DNA of 44,302 nt from a bacterium (GTDB lineage: Bacteria > Gemmatimonadota > Glassbacteria > GWA2-58-10). A program made the translations under genes and the position numbers. How positions within the stretch are numbered: the stretch's first letter is position 1; each line of letters starts with the position of its first letter. Where the stretch lies: assembly GCA_021372515.1 (NCBI GenBank), contig JAJFUG010000132.1, forward strand, positions 1 through 44,302. The letters run 5' to 3'. Shown piece by piece: positions 1-8,210 of this stretch. The notes beneath the pieces are model-generated. The model worked only from the letters and a program-made list of their open reading frames with translations. It was not told the origin of the DNA and searched no databases.

Positions 1-1836
1 GCCGCCCCACTGCTCGCCCGGCCCGGCACTGTAGTGGGTCAGCGCCGGCGGGTAGTTGCGGCCGAACACCACGAACTCGTTGCCCCGGCCCCCCAGCTTG
101 TTCAGCTTGGCATCCTGCGGGAACACCGAGCGCAACAGCAGCCGCCCGCCGCGCTCGCGGGCCGTGGCCTCGCGGCGTCGCACCCAGGGCTCGTTGACCG
201 TGTGCAGGAGCCAGTACTTGCGGTACTCCGGCCGGGTCGACTCCACCCGGTCGTAGACCAGGAACAGGTCCGGCTGGAGGTGCAGGAACTGGCGGGTGAA
301 CGATTTCAGCTTGTGGGGGCTGTAGGCCCGGGCGGCGTCCCCGCAGACATAGCTGTACCAGCGGTTGGTCTCGAAAGCCGTGATGTCGCCGGTGTCCCAT
401 TCCGTTCCACGGGCATCCCCCAGGGCGGTGCGCTCGGGCTTGGGCCAGCGCTGGCCCCCGTCGTTGCTGAGCTCGCGGCCGTCCGGCCCATTGTTCGCCT
501 CCTCATCCCCCCCGGCGGTGACAAATTTCTCGTCCTCGTCGTAGATCAGCATCGTGTTGCTGGCGATTGTGCGGGCCATGTAATTGGGACGGTGCTCCGA
601 GCCCCATTCGTAGCGGCCCGAGTTGATCGCCAGGCTGCCGTTGCGGAAAATCACGAACCCGCCCTCGGCCGGGTGCTGGTGCCCGTAGTAGAAATCGCCG
701 CAGTCGAACACCGCGTGCACGGCCAGGCTGTCCCAGCCGCTACGCATCACTACCCAGCCCAGGCCCTCGAAATGACGGGCCAGGGGCCAGGAGCTGTCGG
801 GTCCGGCAGGGCTCAGGCCCAGGTCGCCCGGGTCCCAGAGCACGTCCCAGACTGTCGATACGGACTTCTCGGCGCGGTTCTGAAGGTACCACAGGGCCAG
901 CGGGTCGCGGTAGCGCGAGGCCAGGTACTTGAAATGCCAGGGTGCGATCTCGCCCGCCACGCTCCCTGCGTCGTCGATCCGCAGCCACTCGCCGTTGGGC
1001 TTGGTCGAATACAGCCACCAGAGGGGGAACAGGCTCAGGTAGGCGTTGTTCTCGGCCAGGTCCTCGCCGGTCAGGCTTTTCCAGACCTCGAAATCAAAGA
1101 TCGGGGTGCGCACGTAGTTGTAGGCGGCGTAGGCCATCCCGGAGTACATGCCGCCGTCATCGCCTGCCACCTGGTCCTGCATGGCGCGCCACTGGTGGAT
1201 GCAACTGTCGCTCCAGGCCATCCAGCGCGCGGCCAGGCTGTCGTTGACCCCGCTTTCGGCCAGGCTCACCGCGGGCCAGAACACCGGGTCCAGCGTGCCG
1301 TAGCCTCCGCCGCCGTAGGGGGTGAAATAGCGTTTCTGCCAGGCCAGATTGCCAGCCTGCACGATCCGTTCGCCGAACGCCAGGCGAAGGTTGTCGCTCA
1401 TCCCCGGCCAGAGCCAGTCGTAGGCGAACGCGCAGCGGCGGCGCAGCTCCACTGTCTCCCAGAATCCGCCGCTCTCGCTGTCCTCCAGCTCGACCCAGCG
1501 CTCCAGGGCGCGCTCCAGGCATGCCGCGCCCGGGGCATACATTGTGGTGTCCCCGGCGGCTAAGTAGAGGAAAGCGCATTTCTCGGCCAGCTCGCCGGCA
1601 GTGCGTTGTTCGAGGTTCTCGATCGGGATTTCCAGCCGGTCGCGCACTGCCGCCGTCAGGCTGTCGCAGAGCGCCTTGCGGCTGCCCGCGCAGCGCTCGC
1701 GGGTCTCCTCCAGGAACGGGCCGCTCAGGATCAGGCGGGGATGGGCGGGATACTTGGGGGGAGTCCGGTGGCAGGCGCCGCACAGTGCAATCAGCGCCAG
1801 GCCGATCAGCAGACACTTGACCGAGCTGTATCTCAT
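1..1836 (-). CDS. Heparinase II/III-family lipoprotein, 3' end outside window
   Basis: The reading frame is open from an ATG at 1836 to the window edge (612 codons), so the C-terminus is missing. The start has a GGGAGAGG ribosome site just upstream. The N-terminus is a lipoprotein signal ending in LCGAC, predicting a lipid-anchored exported protein. The middle has the tryptophan-, tyrosine- and glycine-rich helical region expected of the alpha/alpha toroid. The C-terminal half carries the beta-sheet signature of the family, including GWVVMRSGW, FYYGHQHPAEGGF and RQFLHLQPDLFLVYDRV. Members are usually polysaccharide lyases acting on uronic-acid glycans, but the substrate cannot be read from sequence. 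It is divergent from a second heparinase-like gene at 2065, sharing the upstream region 1837-2064. Family is fairly sure; lyase activity is inference. Confidence 0.85.
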   Translation of the reverse strand, partial: MRYSSVKCLLIGLALIALCGACHRTPPKYPAHPRLILSGPFLEETRERCAGSRKALCDSLTAAVRDRLEIPIENLEQRTAGELAEKCAFLYLAAGDTTMYAPGAACLERALERWVELEDSESGGFWETVELRRRCAFAYDWLWPGMSDNLRLAFGERIVQAGNLAWQKRYFTPYGGGGYGTLDPVFWPAVSLAESGVNDSLAARWMAWSDSCIHQWRAMQDQVAGDDGGMYSGMAYAAYNYVRTPIFDFEVWKSLTGEDLAENNAYLSLFPLWWLYSTKPNGEWLRIDDAGSVAGEIAPWHFKYLASRYRDPLALWYLQNRAEKSVSTVWDVLWDPGDLGLSPAGPDSSWPLARHFEGLGWVVMRSGWDSLAVHAVFDCGDFYYGHQHPAEGGFVIFRNGSLAINSGRYEWGSEHRPNYMARTIASNTMLIYDEDEKFVTAGGDEEANNGPDGRELSNDGGQRWPKPERTALGDARGTEWDTGDITAFETNRWYSYVCGDAARAYSPHKLKSFTRQFLHLQPDLFLVYDRVESTRPEYRKYWLLHTVNEPWVRRREATARERGGRLLLRSVFPQDAKLNKLGGRGNEFVVFGRNYPPALTHYSAGPGEQWGG

Positions 1837-2064
1837 CCGTCCTCTCCCGCCGGCGCCGATGCAAGTAATTACATTCGTTATGCGGAAAGCTGTATTTTAA
1901 CCCCGCCCGGCCCGCGGCGCCAGTGCCAATTTTCTTCCCGCGCAGCCGGAGAAGGTGCATATTTGGCGGCAAGTGCTTATCTTGAAAATTGAGTCCCCAT
2001 TACTGCCCGGCAAAGCCGGCCCTGCCTGTACCGGGACTGAAAGTCCTCAACCGGAGACACCCCG

Positions 2065-4239
2065 ATGAAAAGGTTCCTTGCAGTCCTGCTGTTCCTTGCC
2101 ACCATAGCCGTTTCCAGCGCGTCGGGCTACGAGCTGGCCCCGCACCCGCGCATTTTCATCACCTCCGCGAGCCTGCCCGGCCTGGCCCAGCGTTCCCAGG
2201 GCGTGCTCTCAGCGGAGTACGCCGCGGTCAAGGCCCAGGCCGACAGCGCGGTGGCAGGCGGAGTGGAGCGCACCCGCAGCCGTTTCCGCCCGCCCATGCG
2301 ACTGGTCTGCGCCGGTATCTGCTACCTGGTCGAGCGCCAGCTCGGCCACGAGTGCTCCCAGTACGTGGAGGTGGCGCGCAAGTACTGGGGTGACGGCAGC
2401 GTGCTGGACCTGGACGGGGATGGCTATTTCGGCTGGCACGGGATCGTGTTCGACTGGGTCTACGACGGCCTCACGCCCGCCGAGCGCAAGCTCTACGGCG
2501 ACTGTCTGGGCAAGTGGCTGCGCTACTGGAGTGAAACCCCCGAGATAACGCTCAACAACGGCGGCTGGCTCTACAACCAGACCTGGGGGCCGGCGCACCT
2601 CAACACGCCCAACACCCGGGACGGGATCACGCCCAAGCTGATGGTGGCCCTGGCCCTGGAGGGCGCGGGCACCGCCGTGCAGCCGGACTGCAAGCGCTTC
2701 CTCGACTCCTGGGCCGCGCGCGTGCCCACCGAGTGCATCCCGGCTTTCGATGAAATGGGCGAGGTCTGGTCCGAAAGCATGGGCCACGGCGGCTACGGCC
2801 CCCTCGAAGTGATCCCCTGGTCCTTCGAGGCCTGGCGCACCGCCACCGGCCAGGACCTTTTCGCCGCCTGCGCCCCCACCAGCTACCTGCCCGGCATGAC
2901 CCGCTGGGCCGTGAACCTGGTGGTCCCTTTCGCCGACCATACCGCCTGGATCGACGACAACGGGGCCGACAAGCTGCGCGACTACGCCCGGATCGCGCCC
3001 CTGCTCGCCGCCCGCTATCACGACCCGGTGGCGAATTTCATCTGCGACCAGGCCTGGCGCGAAAAGTGGAACCGTCTGCCCTGGGACCGTTTCCTGTTCT
3101 ACGATCCTTCCATAGAGGGCAAATCGCCCGCTGCCGCGGGCTATCCCACCGCGGCGTGGTTCAAGGGCGCGGGCCATGTCTACATGCGCTCGGCCTGGGA
3201 TGACCCCAACGCCGCCTGGGCCTTTTTCGGGGTTGGGCCCAAGTTCGAGGGGCACTCGCGGGATGACGAGGGCGCGTTCCTCATCGCCAAGAAAGGCTGG
3301 ATCGCCCTGCGCGCCGGGGGGCAGGGGCACAACGACGGGGACTACTACATCGGCGGCTCCCTGGCCTACAACATCGTGACCATCTACGACCCGGATGAAA
3401 AATTCCGCCGCACCGACCCGGGCCCCGGGGAGCAGGACGGGATCAAGAACGAGAACGACGGCGGCCTGATCCGCTGGGTCTATTCCAGCCACCAGCGGGA
3501 TGACCGTGGGAAAATCGTGGCCTACAGCCACAACGACCGCTACACCTATGCCGCCGGCGATATCAGCCTGGGATATTCCAGGAGCAAGGCCGCCGAGGTC
3601 ACGCGCCAGTTCCTTTTCCTGCGCGGGCCGCGCGAGTTCTTCGTGGTGTTCGACCGGGTCGAGTCCACCCGTCCCGATTTCCCCAAGATCTGGTTCCTGC
3701 ATGTGCCGACCGAGCCTAAGGTCGACGGTCACGAAGTCCCCCTGGTGCCGCAGCACGTGTTCAACTACGACAGCGCGGCGGTCTCCACCTGGCTCAGCGA
3801 CCCGGCCGGCGAGGAGGGCACGCTCTCCAGCGGCAAGTGCAGGGTCTTCCTCAAGACCCTGCTGCCGTACCGCGCCCGGATCACCAAGCGCGGCGGCGAG
3901 GGCTACACCCACTGGGGCCATCCCTACGAGCCCACGGCCCAGTACAACCATGTCAACAAGAACAGCCTGCGGCCGCCCATTGTCCCCTGGCGCCTGGAGG
4001 TGGAGGCCCCGCAGGGGTCGAAGCGCAACTTCTTCCTGCACGTGTTCGAGCTGGGCGAGGAGGCCGACAGCCGGATGTCGGACGTGGAGCTGATCCAGGA
4101 GCCGGACGGCCTGGGGGCGCAGATCGACGCCGGCGGGCGGAAAGTGCGGGTGCTGTTCGCGCAGAGCGGGCCGCTCACCGCGCGGATCAAGATCGGCGAG
4201 GCGGCCGAGGAGACTATCGAGCCGCTTAAGAGCGAATAG
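2065..4239 (+). CDS. Exported heparinase II/III-like protein
   Basis: A 724-residue protein with a Sec signal peptide (about residues 1-21, ending near SSASG) and no lipobox cysteine, so probably periplasmic or secreted. Residues about 40-330 form the helical toroid part (NGGWLYNQTWGP is near residue 170). Residues about 365-600 carry the heparinase C-terminal beta-sandwich pattern (HVYMRSAWDD, GHSRDDEGAFLIA, TRQFLFLRG, FFVVFDRVEST). This matches the same segments in the divergent gene ending at 1836, so the two are homologues. The likely role is cleavage of acidic polysaccharides by beta-elimination, inferred from the family. The start has GGAG eight bases upstream. The next gene begins about 37 bases downstream and may be co-transcribed. 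Confidence 0.88.
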   Translation: MKRFLAVLLFLATIAVSSASGYELAPHPRIFITSASLPGLAQRSQGVLSAEYAAVKAQADSAVAGGVERTRSRFRPPMRLVCAGICYLVERQLGHECSQYVEVARKYWGDGSVLDLDGDGYFGWHGIVFDWVYDGLTPAERKLYGDCLGKWLRYWSETPEITLNNGGWLYNQTWGPAHLNTPNTRDGITPKLMVALALEGAGTAVQPDCKRFLDSWAARVPTECIPAFDEMGEVWSESMGHGGYGPLEVIPWSFEAWRTATGQDLFAACAPTSYLPGMTRWAVNLVVPFADHTAWIDDNGADKLRDYARIAPLLAARYHDPVANFICDQAWREKWNRLPWDRFLFYDPSIEGKSPAAAGYPTAAWFKGAGHVYMRSAWDDPNAAWAFFGVGPKFEGHSRDDEGAFLIAKKGWIALRAGGQGHNDGDYYIGGSLAYNIVTIYDPDEKFRRTDPGPGEQDGIKNENDGGLIRWVYSSHQRDDRGKIVAYSHNDRYTYAAGDISLGYSRSKAAEVTRQFLFLRGPREFFVVFDRVESTRPDFPKIWFLHVPTEPKVDGHEVPLVPQHVFNYDSAAVSTWLSDPAGEEGTLSSGKCRVFLKTLLPYRARITKRGGEGYTHWGHPYEPTAQYNHVNKNSLRPPIVPWRLEVEAPQGSKRNFFLHVFELGEEADSRMSDVELIQEPDGLGAQIDAGGRKVRVLFAQSGPLTARIKIGEAAEETIEPLKSE

Positions 4240-4276
4240 GGCTTTGTCAGGCAAAATATCGGAAAGGCGAACGGAA

Positions 4277-4942
4277 ATGCGATTCGGTGAAAGGTGTCTC
4301 GATGCGGGGATGGACAGCCTGGAGCAGGCCCTCGCCCTGGCACGGGACGAAGCCTGGGAGCTTGAGGCCGATGCTGCCGGCCTGGGCGCGGACTGCCTGC
4401 TCTGCCTGGGCGAGTACCGTTGCGGGCGCCTGGAGCACTCCTATTCGCGGGCGCTGATGGAGTTCAAGGACAACAAGGGACGGTTCGGGCGGGCCGGGGA
4501 CGGGGCACGCCACAATATGATTTTCTTCGCCCGTTGCCTGGCCGTCGCGATCCTGGCCGGGCCGCTGGGCGATAACCTGAGCCTGGGGGCCATCGTGCCG
4601 CCCAAGCTCAATCAGCCCCCCGCGGACTACCACCTGAGCGGGCTGGCGCACGCGGTCGGCTGCATTCTGGAGGGCGCCTGCGCTCCGGGCTGTTTCCGCC
4701 TGGAGCAGGGGCTGCTGGCTTTCCGCAGCGAGATCCCGCCCCTCAAGAGCGTGGCCCTGAGCTGCCGCGAGGAGGTGATCCACCGCGGCATCCTCTGCCG
4801 CCGCGAGTTGAACGGTTGCCCCGTGCTTCTGCTGGATGACATCCTGGCCAGCGGGGCCACGGTCCGCGAGTGCGTGCGCGCCCTGCGCGAGGCCGGAGCG
4901 GGCGCGGTGGCCGTGCTGGCCCTGGCGCGCCGGGTGGAGTGA
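4277..4942 (+). CDS. ComF-like phosphoribosyltransferase-domain protein
   Basis: A 221-residue cytoplasmic protein. Near the C-terminus it shows the PRPP-binding signature of type I phosphoribosyltransferases, VLLLDDILASGATVRE, followed by the usual helix. The rest resembles ComF/GntX-type proteins, with an N-terminal cysteine group (ADCLLCLGEYRCG) that could be the remains of a zinc ribbon. ComF relatives are linked to DNA uptake, but many are of unknown function. I chose the ATG at 4277, which follows GGAAAGGCGAACGGA; a TTG at 4244 would add 11 residues. It lies just after a heparinase-like gene, with no functional link evident. A strong terminator hairpin follows at 5033. Confidence 0.75.
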   Translation: MRFGERCLDAGMDSLEQALALARDEAWELEADAAGLGADCLLCLGEYRCGRLEHSYSRALMEFKDNKGRFGRAGDGARHNMIFFARCLAVAILAGPLGDNLSLGAIVPPKLNQPPADYHLSGLAHAVGCILEGACAPGCFRLEQGLLAFRSEIPPLKSVALSCREEVIHRGILCRRELNGCPVLLLDDILASGATVRECVRALREAGAGAVAVLALARRVE

Positions 4943-5032
4943 GACGGAAGGGCTTGAATCAAAATAAATTCGGGTACAAGCGCCGGGGCGGACGGCCGGT
5001 CGCCTGTCCAGTATAGTCCACATCTGTCGTAG

Positions 5033-5058
5033 GGGCGACATATATGTCGCCCTTTTTT
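5033..5058 (+). terminator. Perfect palindrome with T run after the ComF-like gene
   Basis: A 20-base perfect palindrome (5033-5052, starting GGGCGACATA) is followed at once by six T residues. This is a textbook rho-independent terminator for the plus-strand gene ending at 4942. The GGGGCGAC...GTCGCCC form also resembles a dispersed palindromic repeat, see the similar one at 5168-5195. Confidence 0.7.
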
Positions 5059-5076
5059 ATCAAATCCCCCTCAATT

Positions 5077-5095
5077 CCCCTTTGGAAAAGGGGGC
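5077..5095. repeat. Short inverted repeat CCCCTTT/AAAAGGGGG
   Basis: An imperfect inverted repeat with C-rich and G-rich arms around TTTGGAAAA. Similar C-rich/G-rich pairs are common as interspersed intergenic repeats in bacterial genomes. It sits between two other palindromes in the same 200-base gap. Confidence 0.4.
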
Positions 5096-5167
5096 GGCCG
5101 ACGCCGACCTTCCTGCCGGCAGATTATAAATTCGTACGGAAAAAGAGAACTCCAGGGGGGTAAAAAC

Positions 5168-5195
5168 GCAGGGGCACGGCGCGCCGTGCCCCTGC
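5168..5195. repeat. 28-base perfect palindrome in intergenic gap
   Basis: Positions 5168-5195 are a perfect 28-base palindrome with half-site GCAGGGGCACGGCG. The outer AGGGGC core is shared with the palindrome at 5032-5052. There is no T run on either side, so it is less likely a terminator and more likely a dispersed REP-like element or a protein-binding site. It lies between the convergent genes ending at 4942 (plus) and 5241 (minus). Confidence 0.6.
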
Positions 5196-5240
5196 AGATT
5201 TCGTAGCTGTGTAACCAGTTCCGTCTTGTAAAAACCCGCC

Positions 5241-6917
5241 TCAGTCGTACAGCAGGCGCAGGATCGCGCCTATGAGGAAGATGATCATGCCTATCGCCGA
5301 GACGGCCCCGGCATGCGGCACGGCGAAAGCGCCCAGGCCGATGCCCAGGAAGAACAGGGCCAGGCCCAACAGATGCACGGTCATCCAGAAACGGCCCTTG
5401 GGTGAGACAGGCCAGAGATGGAAGAATTTGTCGTCGGTGGCTTCCTGCTCCGAGGGACGGAAAGCGGAATGCACGCGCTCCAGCTTGGCAGCCGGGGCGG
5501 GTTTGGTGACGAGGGAGAGCGCGACCGCGGCCACCAGAGTCGCCGCCGAGGAGATCAGGGTGGTGTCGGCGAAGGGCAGGCCGGTCAAGGGCGCCCAGTG
5601 TTCGATCTGGCAGTACGCCCCGGCGCCGATGCCGCAGGCGAAGCCGCCCACGGCGCCGAAGGAGTTCACCCGGCGGATGAACAGGCCGCAGATGATGAAA
5701 ATGACGAAGCTGGGCATGTCCACCATGCTGACTACGGTCAGATAGGCTTCCACCGCCGAGCCGATGCGGGGCACCAGGTAGCAGAAGGCGATCATCATCC
5801 CGCCGATGACCACCGTGGCCCAGCGGGCGAAAACGAGCAGCTGGCGGCTGGTGGCGTCCTTGTTGATCAGGCTCTGGTAGAGGTCTTTGGCGGCGATGAC
5901 CGAGTTGGCGTTGAGGCTGCCGGTTATGGTGGACATGTTGGAGGCCATGAACCCGCAGAGCACTATGCCCAACAGGCCGGTGGGCATGTACTTTTGCAGC
6001 AGTATGGGCAGGGCGCTGTCCACCGCCGGGCCGGTCAGACCGGGGAGGATCTGGGTCGCAGCCAGGCCGGGCAGGACGATCAGGTAGGCAAACGGCACCA
6101 TCACCGCGCCGGAGAGCACCCAGCCGATGGCCGAGGTGCGCGGGGAGGAGGCGCCCAGGGCGCGGACCACCAGGTCGTTGTTGGTGCTGCAGTACTGGAT
6201 GCCCAGCAGCCAGATGGCCAGGACAAAGGCCCAGTTGTAATCACCGTGCTGCGGCATCAGGTTGAAAGTCTCGGGGGCCAGCACCTGGCGCAGTCCCGGC
6301 ACCCAGCCCACGCTGGGCATGACTATGGGGATGATGATCAAGGTGCCCAGGAGCAGAAGCATGAACTGGGAGACATCGGTCATGGCCACGGACCAGGCTC
6401 CGCCCATGGCGGTGAAGGCGATGACGAACAGGGTGATGACGCTGAAAATGAACACCCACAGTTCGCGGTTGTCGATTCCGGTCACTCCGATGGCGATGGT
6501 CACCGAGAGGTAGAGGATCACGCCCATCCAGAAAGCGCCGCGCAAGATCATGAATACACCCATCACCGCCCGCAGAGGTTTGTTGAAGCGAAGTTCCAGG
6601 AATTCCGGGACGGTGCTGATCTTGAGCCGCCAGAGCAGGGGATGGATGAACATGCCCACCGTGACCATGCACATCAGGCCGGTCCACTCCTGCCAGACGA
6701 TGGAGACACCGGTCTTGTAAGCGATCCCGGCGTAACCCACGTAGTTGTAAAGGTTGATGTTGGTGGCGGCCACCACCGCGGCCAGGATGAAGGGCGGCAA
6801 CTGACGTCCGGCCAGAAAGTGGTCCTCGGCTCCGCCGACCCACTTGTTGAAGTAAAACCCCATGCTGATCAGACCGATAAAGAAGAGGATCACAAGCGAA
6901 TAATCGATTATCGACAC
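5241..6917 (-). CDS. Sodium:solute symporter (SSS family)
   Basis: A 558-residue inner-membrane protein with about 13-14 hydrophobic segments. The N-terminal part has the SSS pattern: a short first helix (IIDYSLVILFFIGL), then FLAGRQLPPFILAAVVAATN, NYVGYAGIAYKTG and the conserved tryptophan-rich WQEWTG. These sodium symporters import sugars, sugar acids, myo-inositol, amino acids or similar small solutes; the substrate is not readable here. I chose GTG at 6917, preceded by GAGG at proper spacing. A TTG 48 bases upstream would lie inside the T tract of the terminator at 6951-6991. The gene sits downstream of the phytase-like gene on the same strand but is separated from it by that terminator, so it is probably its own unit. 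Confidence 0.9.
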   Translation of the reverse strand: MSIIDYSLVILFFIGLISMGFYFNKWVGGAEDHFLAGRQLPPFILAAVVAATNINLYNYVGYAGIAYKTGVSIVWQEWTGLMCMVTVGMFIHPLLWRLKISTVPEFLELRFNKPLRAVMGVFMILRGAFWMGVILYLSVTIAIGVTGIDNRELWVFIFSVITLFVIAFTAMGGAWSVAMTDVSQFMLLLLGTLIIIPIVMPSVGWVPGLRQVLAPETFNLMPQHGDYNWAFVLAIWLLGIQYCSTNNDLVVRALGASSPRTSAIGWVLSGAVMVPFAYLIVLPGLAATQILPGLTGPAVDSALPILLQKYMPTGLLGIVLCGFMASNMSTITGSLNANSVIAAKDLYQSLINKDATSRQLLVFARWATVVIGGMMIAFCYLVPRIGSAVEAYLTVVSMVDMPSFVIFIICGLFIRRVNSFGAVGGFACGIGAGAYCQIEHWAPLTGLPFADTTLISSAATLVAAVALSLVTKPAPAAKLERVHSAFRPSEQEATDDKFFHLWPVSPKGRFWMTVHLLGLALFFLGIGLGAFAVPHAGAVSAIGMIIFLIGAILRLLYD

Positions 6918-6950
6918 GGGGACCTCGGCGCAGAGGATTTGGTTTTGAGG

Positions 6951-6991
6951 AAAAACAAAAAACAAGCGGGGAATATAAGCATATTCCCCGC
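6951..6991 (-). terminator. Rho-independent terminator after phytase-like gene
   Basis: On the minus strand an 11-bp stem (6966-6976 paired with 6981-6991, four-base loop) is followed by TTGTTTTTTGTTTTT. It lies 37 bases after the stop of the phytase-like gene and just before the symporter start. Confidence 0.85.
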
Positions 6992-7027
6992 CCTTGACAA
7001 GGCTTTGACCTCGAACTGTTTACCGCC

Positions 7028-8137
7028 TCAATTCCCCTGCGACTGCATCCCCAATCCCAAGGCTTTGACAATCTCGTTCCAGTCGAAAGCCGCGCAGCCG
7101 CAATCGTTGTGCACGGCGATCAGCGCCCCGGCGGCGAACGGGCCGAAAGCCCGGCTGGTCACCGCTATGCCGTCGGTGTTGGCTGTCACCTCGCCGCCGA
7201 ACGAGCCCAGGAATTTGAAATCCTTGCGCCCGAACACGTGAAAAGTGTTGTTCTGCATGTCCTGGTCGGTCATCACCCAGTAGCCGCCGCCGTCCGGGCT
7301 CTCGTACAGGGCGATCCCCTCGGGCTGGTAACGGAACAGGCCGTGGCCGATCACCCGCCCGCTGAAATTTCCCTCCAGGTCGTAAACCTTGATATCGTTG
7401 TAAATTGCATCCTCATCCGCCACCAGCAGCACCCCGGAGGACGGGTCGGCGCAGATCGATTCCACCACGTGCAGAACGCCCAAGCCATTGGTTTCACCAA
7501 AAAACTTTTCCAGGTTCGCCTTGACAGCCCCGCTCTCCACGCGCAGGCTGAAGAGCTTCACCCGCGCCCCCAGGGCCGAGTCAGGCGGGGTGTTCCCCTC
7601 GGCGGTCTCGTAGTTGTCGGTCACGTACAGACGGTAGCCGCCGGAGGCGGCGGGCAGCACGTACAGCCCGTAGGGCTTTATCAGCTCGGCCGCGCCGAAC
7701 GTGCCCAGCGGGTTGAACGCCGGCAGACCGAACACCTGCACGCGGTGGTTGTCGCGTTCCACCACCACGCACAGGTCATCGATCACCGCCACGCCGTTGG
7801 GGCGGCGCATCCGGCCCGGGGCCTCGCCGGGGGCGCCCACGCGCCGCAGTTCGCGGCCGTCGGCCCCGTTGTACACCACCAGCTCATCCGTGCTCTTGGC
7901 CGTGCAGATCACCCAGTCCGCGCCGTCCGGGGCGCGCCACAGGGCCGGCGAGTCGATGTTGTCGCCCGGCGTGCAGGGGCTGATCCAGCTTTCGGCCAGC
8001 ACTTTCCTGGCCGTGGCGGCAGAGGAATCGGCAGCCGCCGCCTGAGCGCCGGCGCCCTGCGGCTGCGCCGCGCCGCCGCAACGCACGAACAACGCCACGG
8101 TCAGAAGCAGGTATAAAAAGCTCAGATACTTTTTCAT
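7028..8137 (-). CDS. Phytase-like beta-propeller lipoprotein
   Basis: A 369-residue protein with a lipoprotein signal (lipobox LFVRC), followed by an Ala/Gln-rich linker and a beta-propeller. Motifs match the 3-phytase family in order: DSPALWRAPDG, RPNGVAVIDD, KPYGLYVLP, VADEDAIYNDIKVYD, YQPEGIALYES, NNTFHVFGR, LGSFGG and NTDGIAVTS. The family hydrolyses phosphate esters such as phytate using bound calcium. Whether every calcium ligand is kept cannot be judged without alignment. The ATG at 8137 has AAGGAG seven bases upstream, better than the TTG two codons earlier. The gene follows a TonB receptor by about 70 bases, a pairing known for beta-propeller phytases, which suggests uptake of a phosphorylated substrate. 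The operon ends at the terminator at 6951-6991. Confidence 0.82.
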   Translation of the reverse strand: MKKYLSFLYLLLTVALFVRCGGAAQPQGAGAQAAAADSSAATARKVLAESWISPCTPGDNIDSPALWRAPDGADWVICTAKSTDELVVYNGADGRELRRVGAPGEAPGRMRRPNGVAVIDDLCVVVERDNHRVQVFGLPAFNPLGTFGAAELIKPYGLYVLPAASGGYRLYVTDNYETAEGNTPPDSALGARVKLFSLRVESGAVKANLEKFFGETNGLGVLHVVESICADPSSGVLLVADEDAIYNDIKVYDLEGNFSGRVIGHGLFRYQPEGIALYESPDGGGYWVMTDQDMQNNTFHVFGRKDFKFLGSFGGEVTANTDGIAVTSRAFGPFAAGALIAVHNDCGCAAFDWNEIVKALGLGMQSQGN

Positions 8138-8210
8138 CGGCAAGCTCCTTGTTAATGGACCGGCCGTGCCCCGCGCGGGACACGGCCGATGACAGTCGTC
8201 CGCTGCCGGA

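Noticed and set aside
34-1563. Long plus-strand open frame over the first heparinase gene
   Set aside because: It is a shadow of the minus-strand gene, which has a signal peptide, family motifs and a ribosome site; the plus product looks like the valine/alanine-rich reverse complement.
5418-7241. Long plus-strand frame of about 600 codons
   Set aside because: Reverse-strand shadow of the symporter; rich in Gly, His, Asp and Gln with no fold features.
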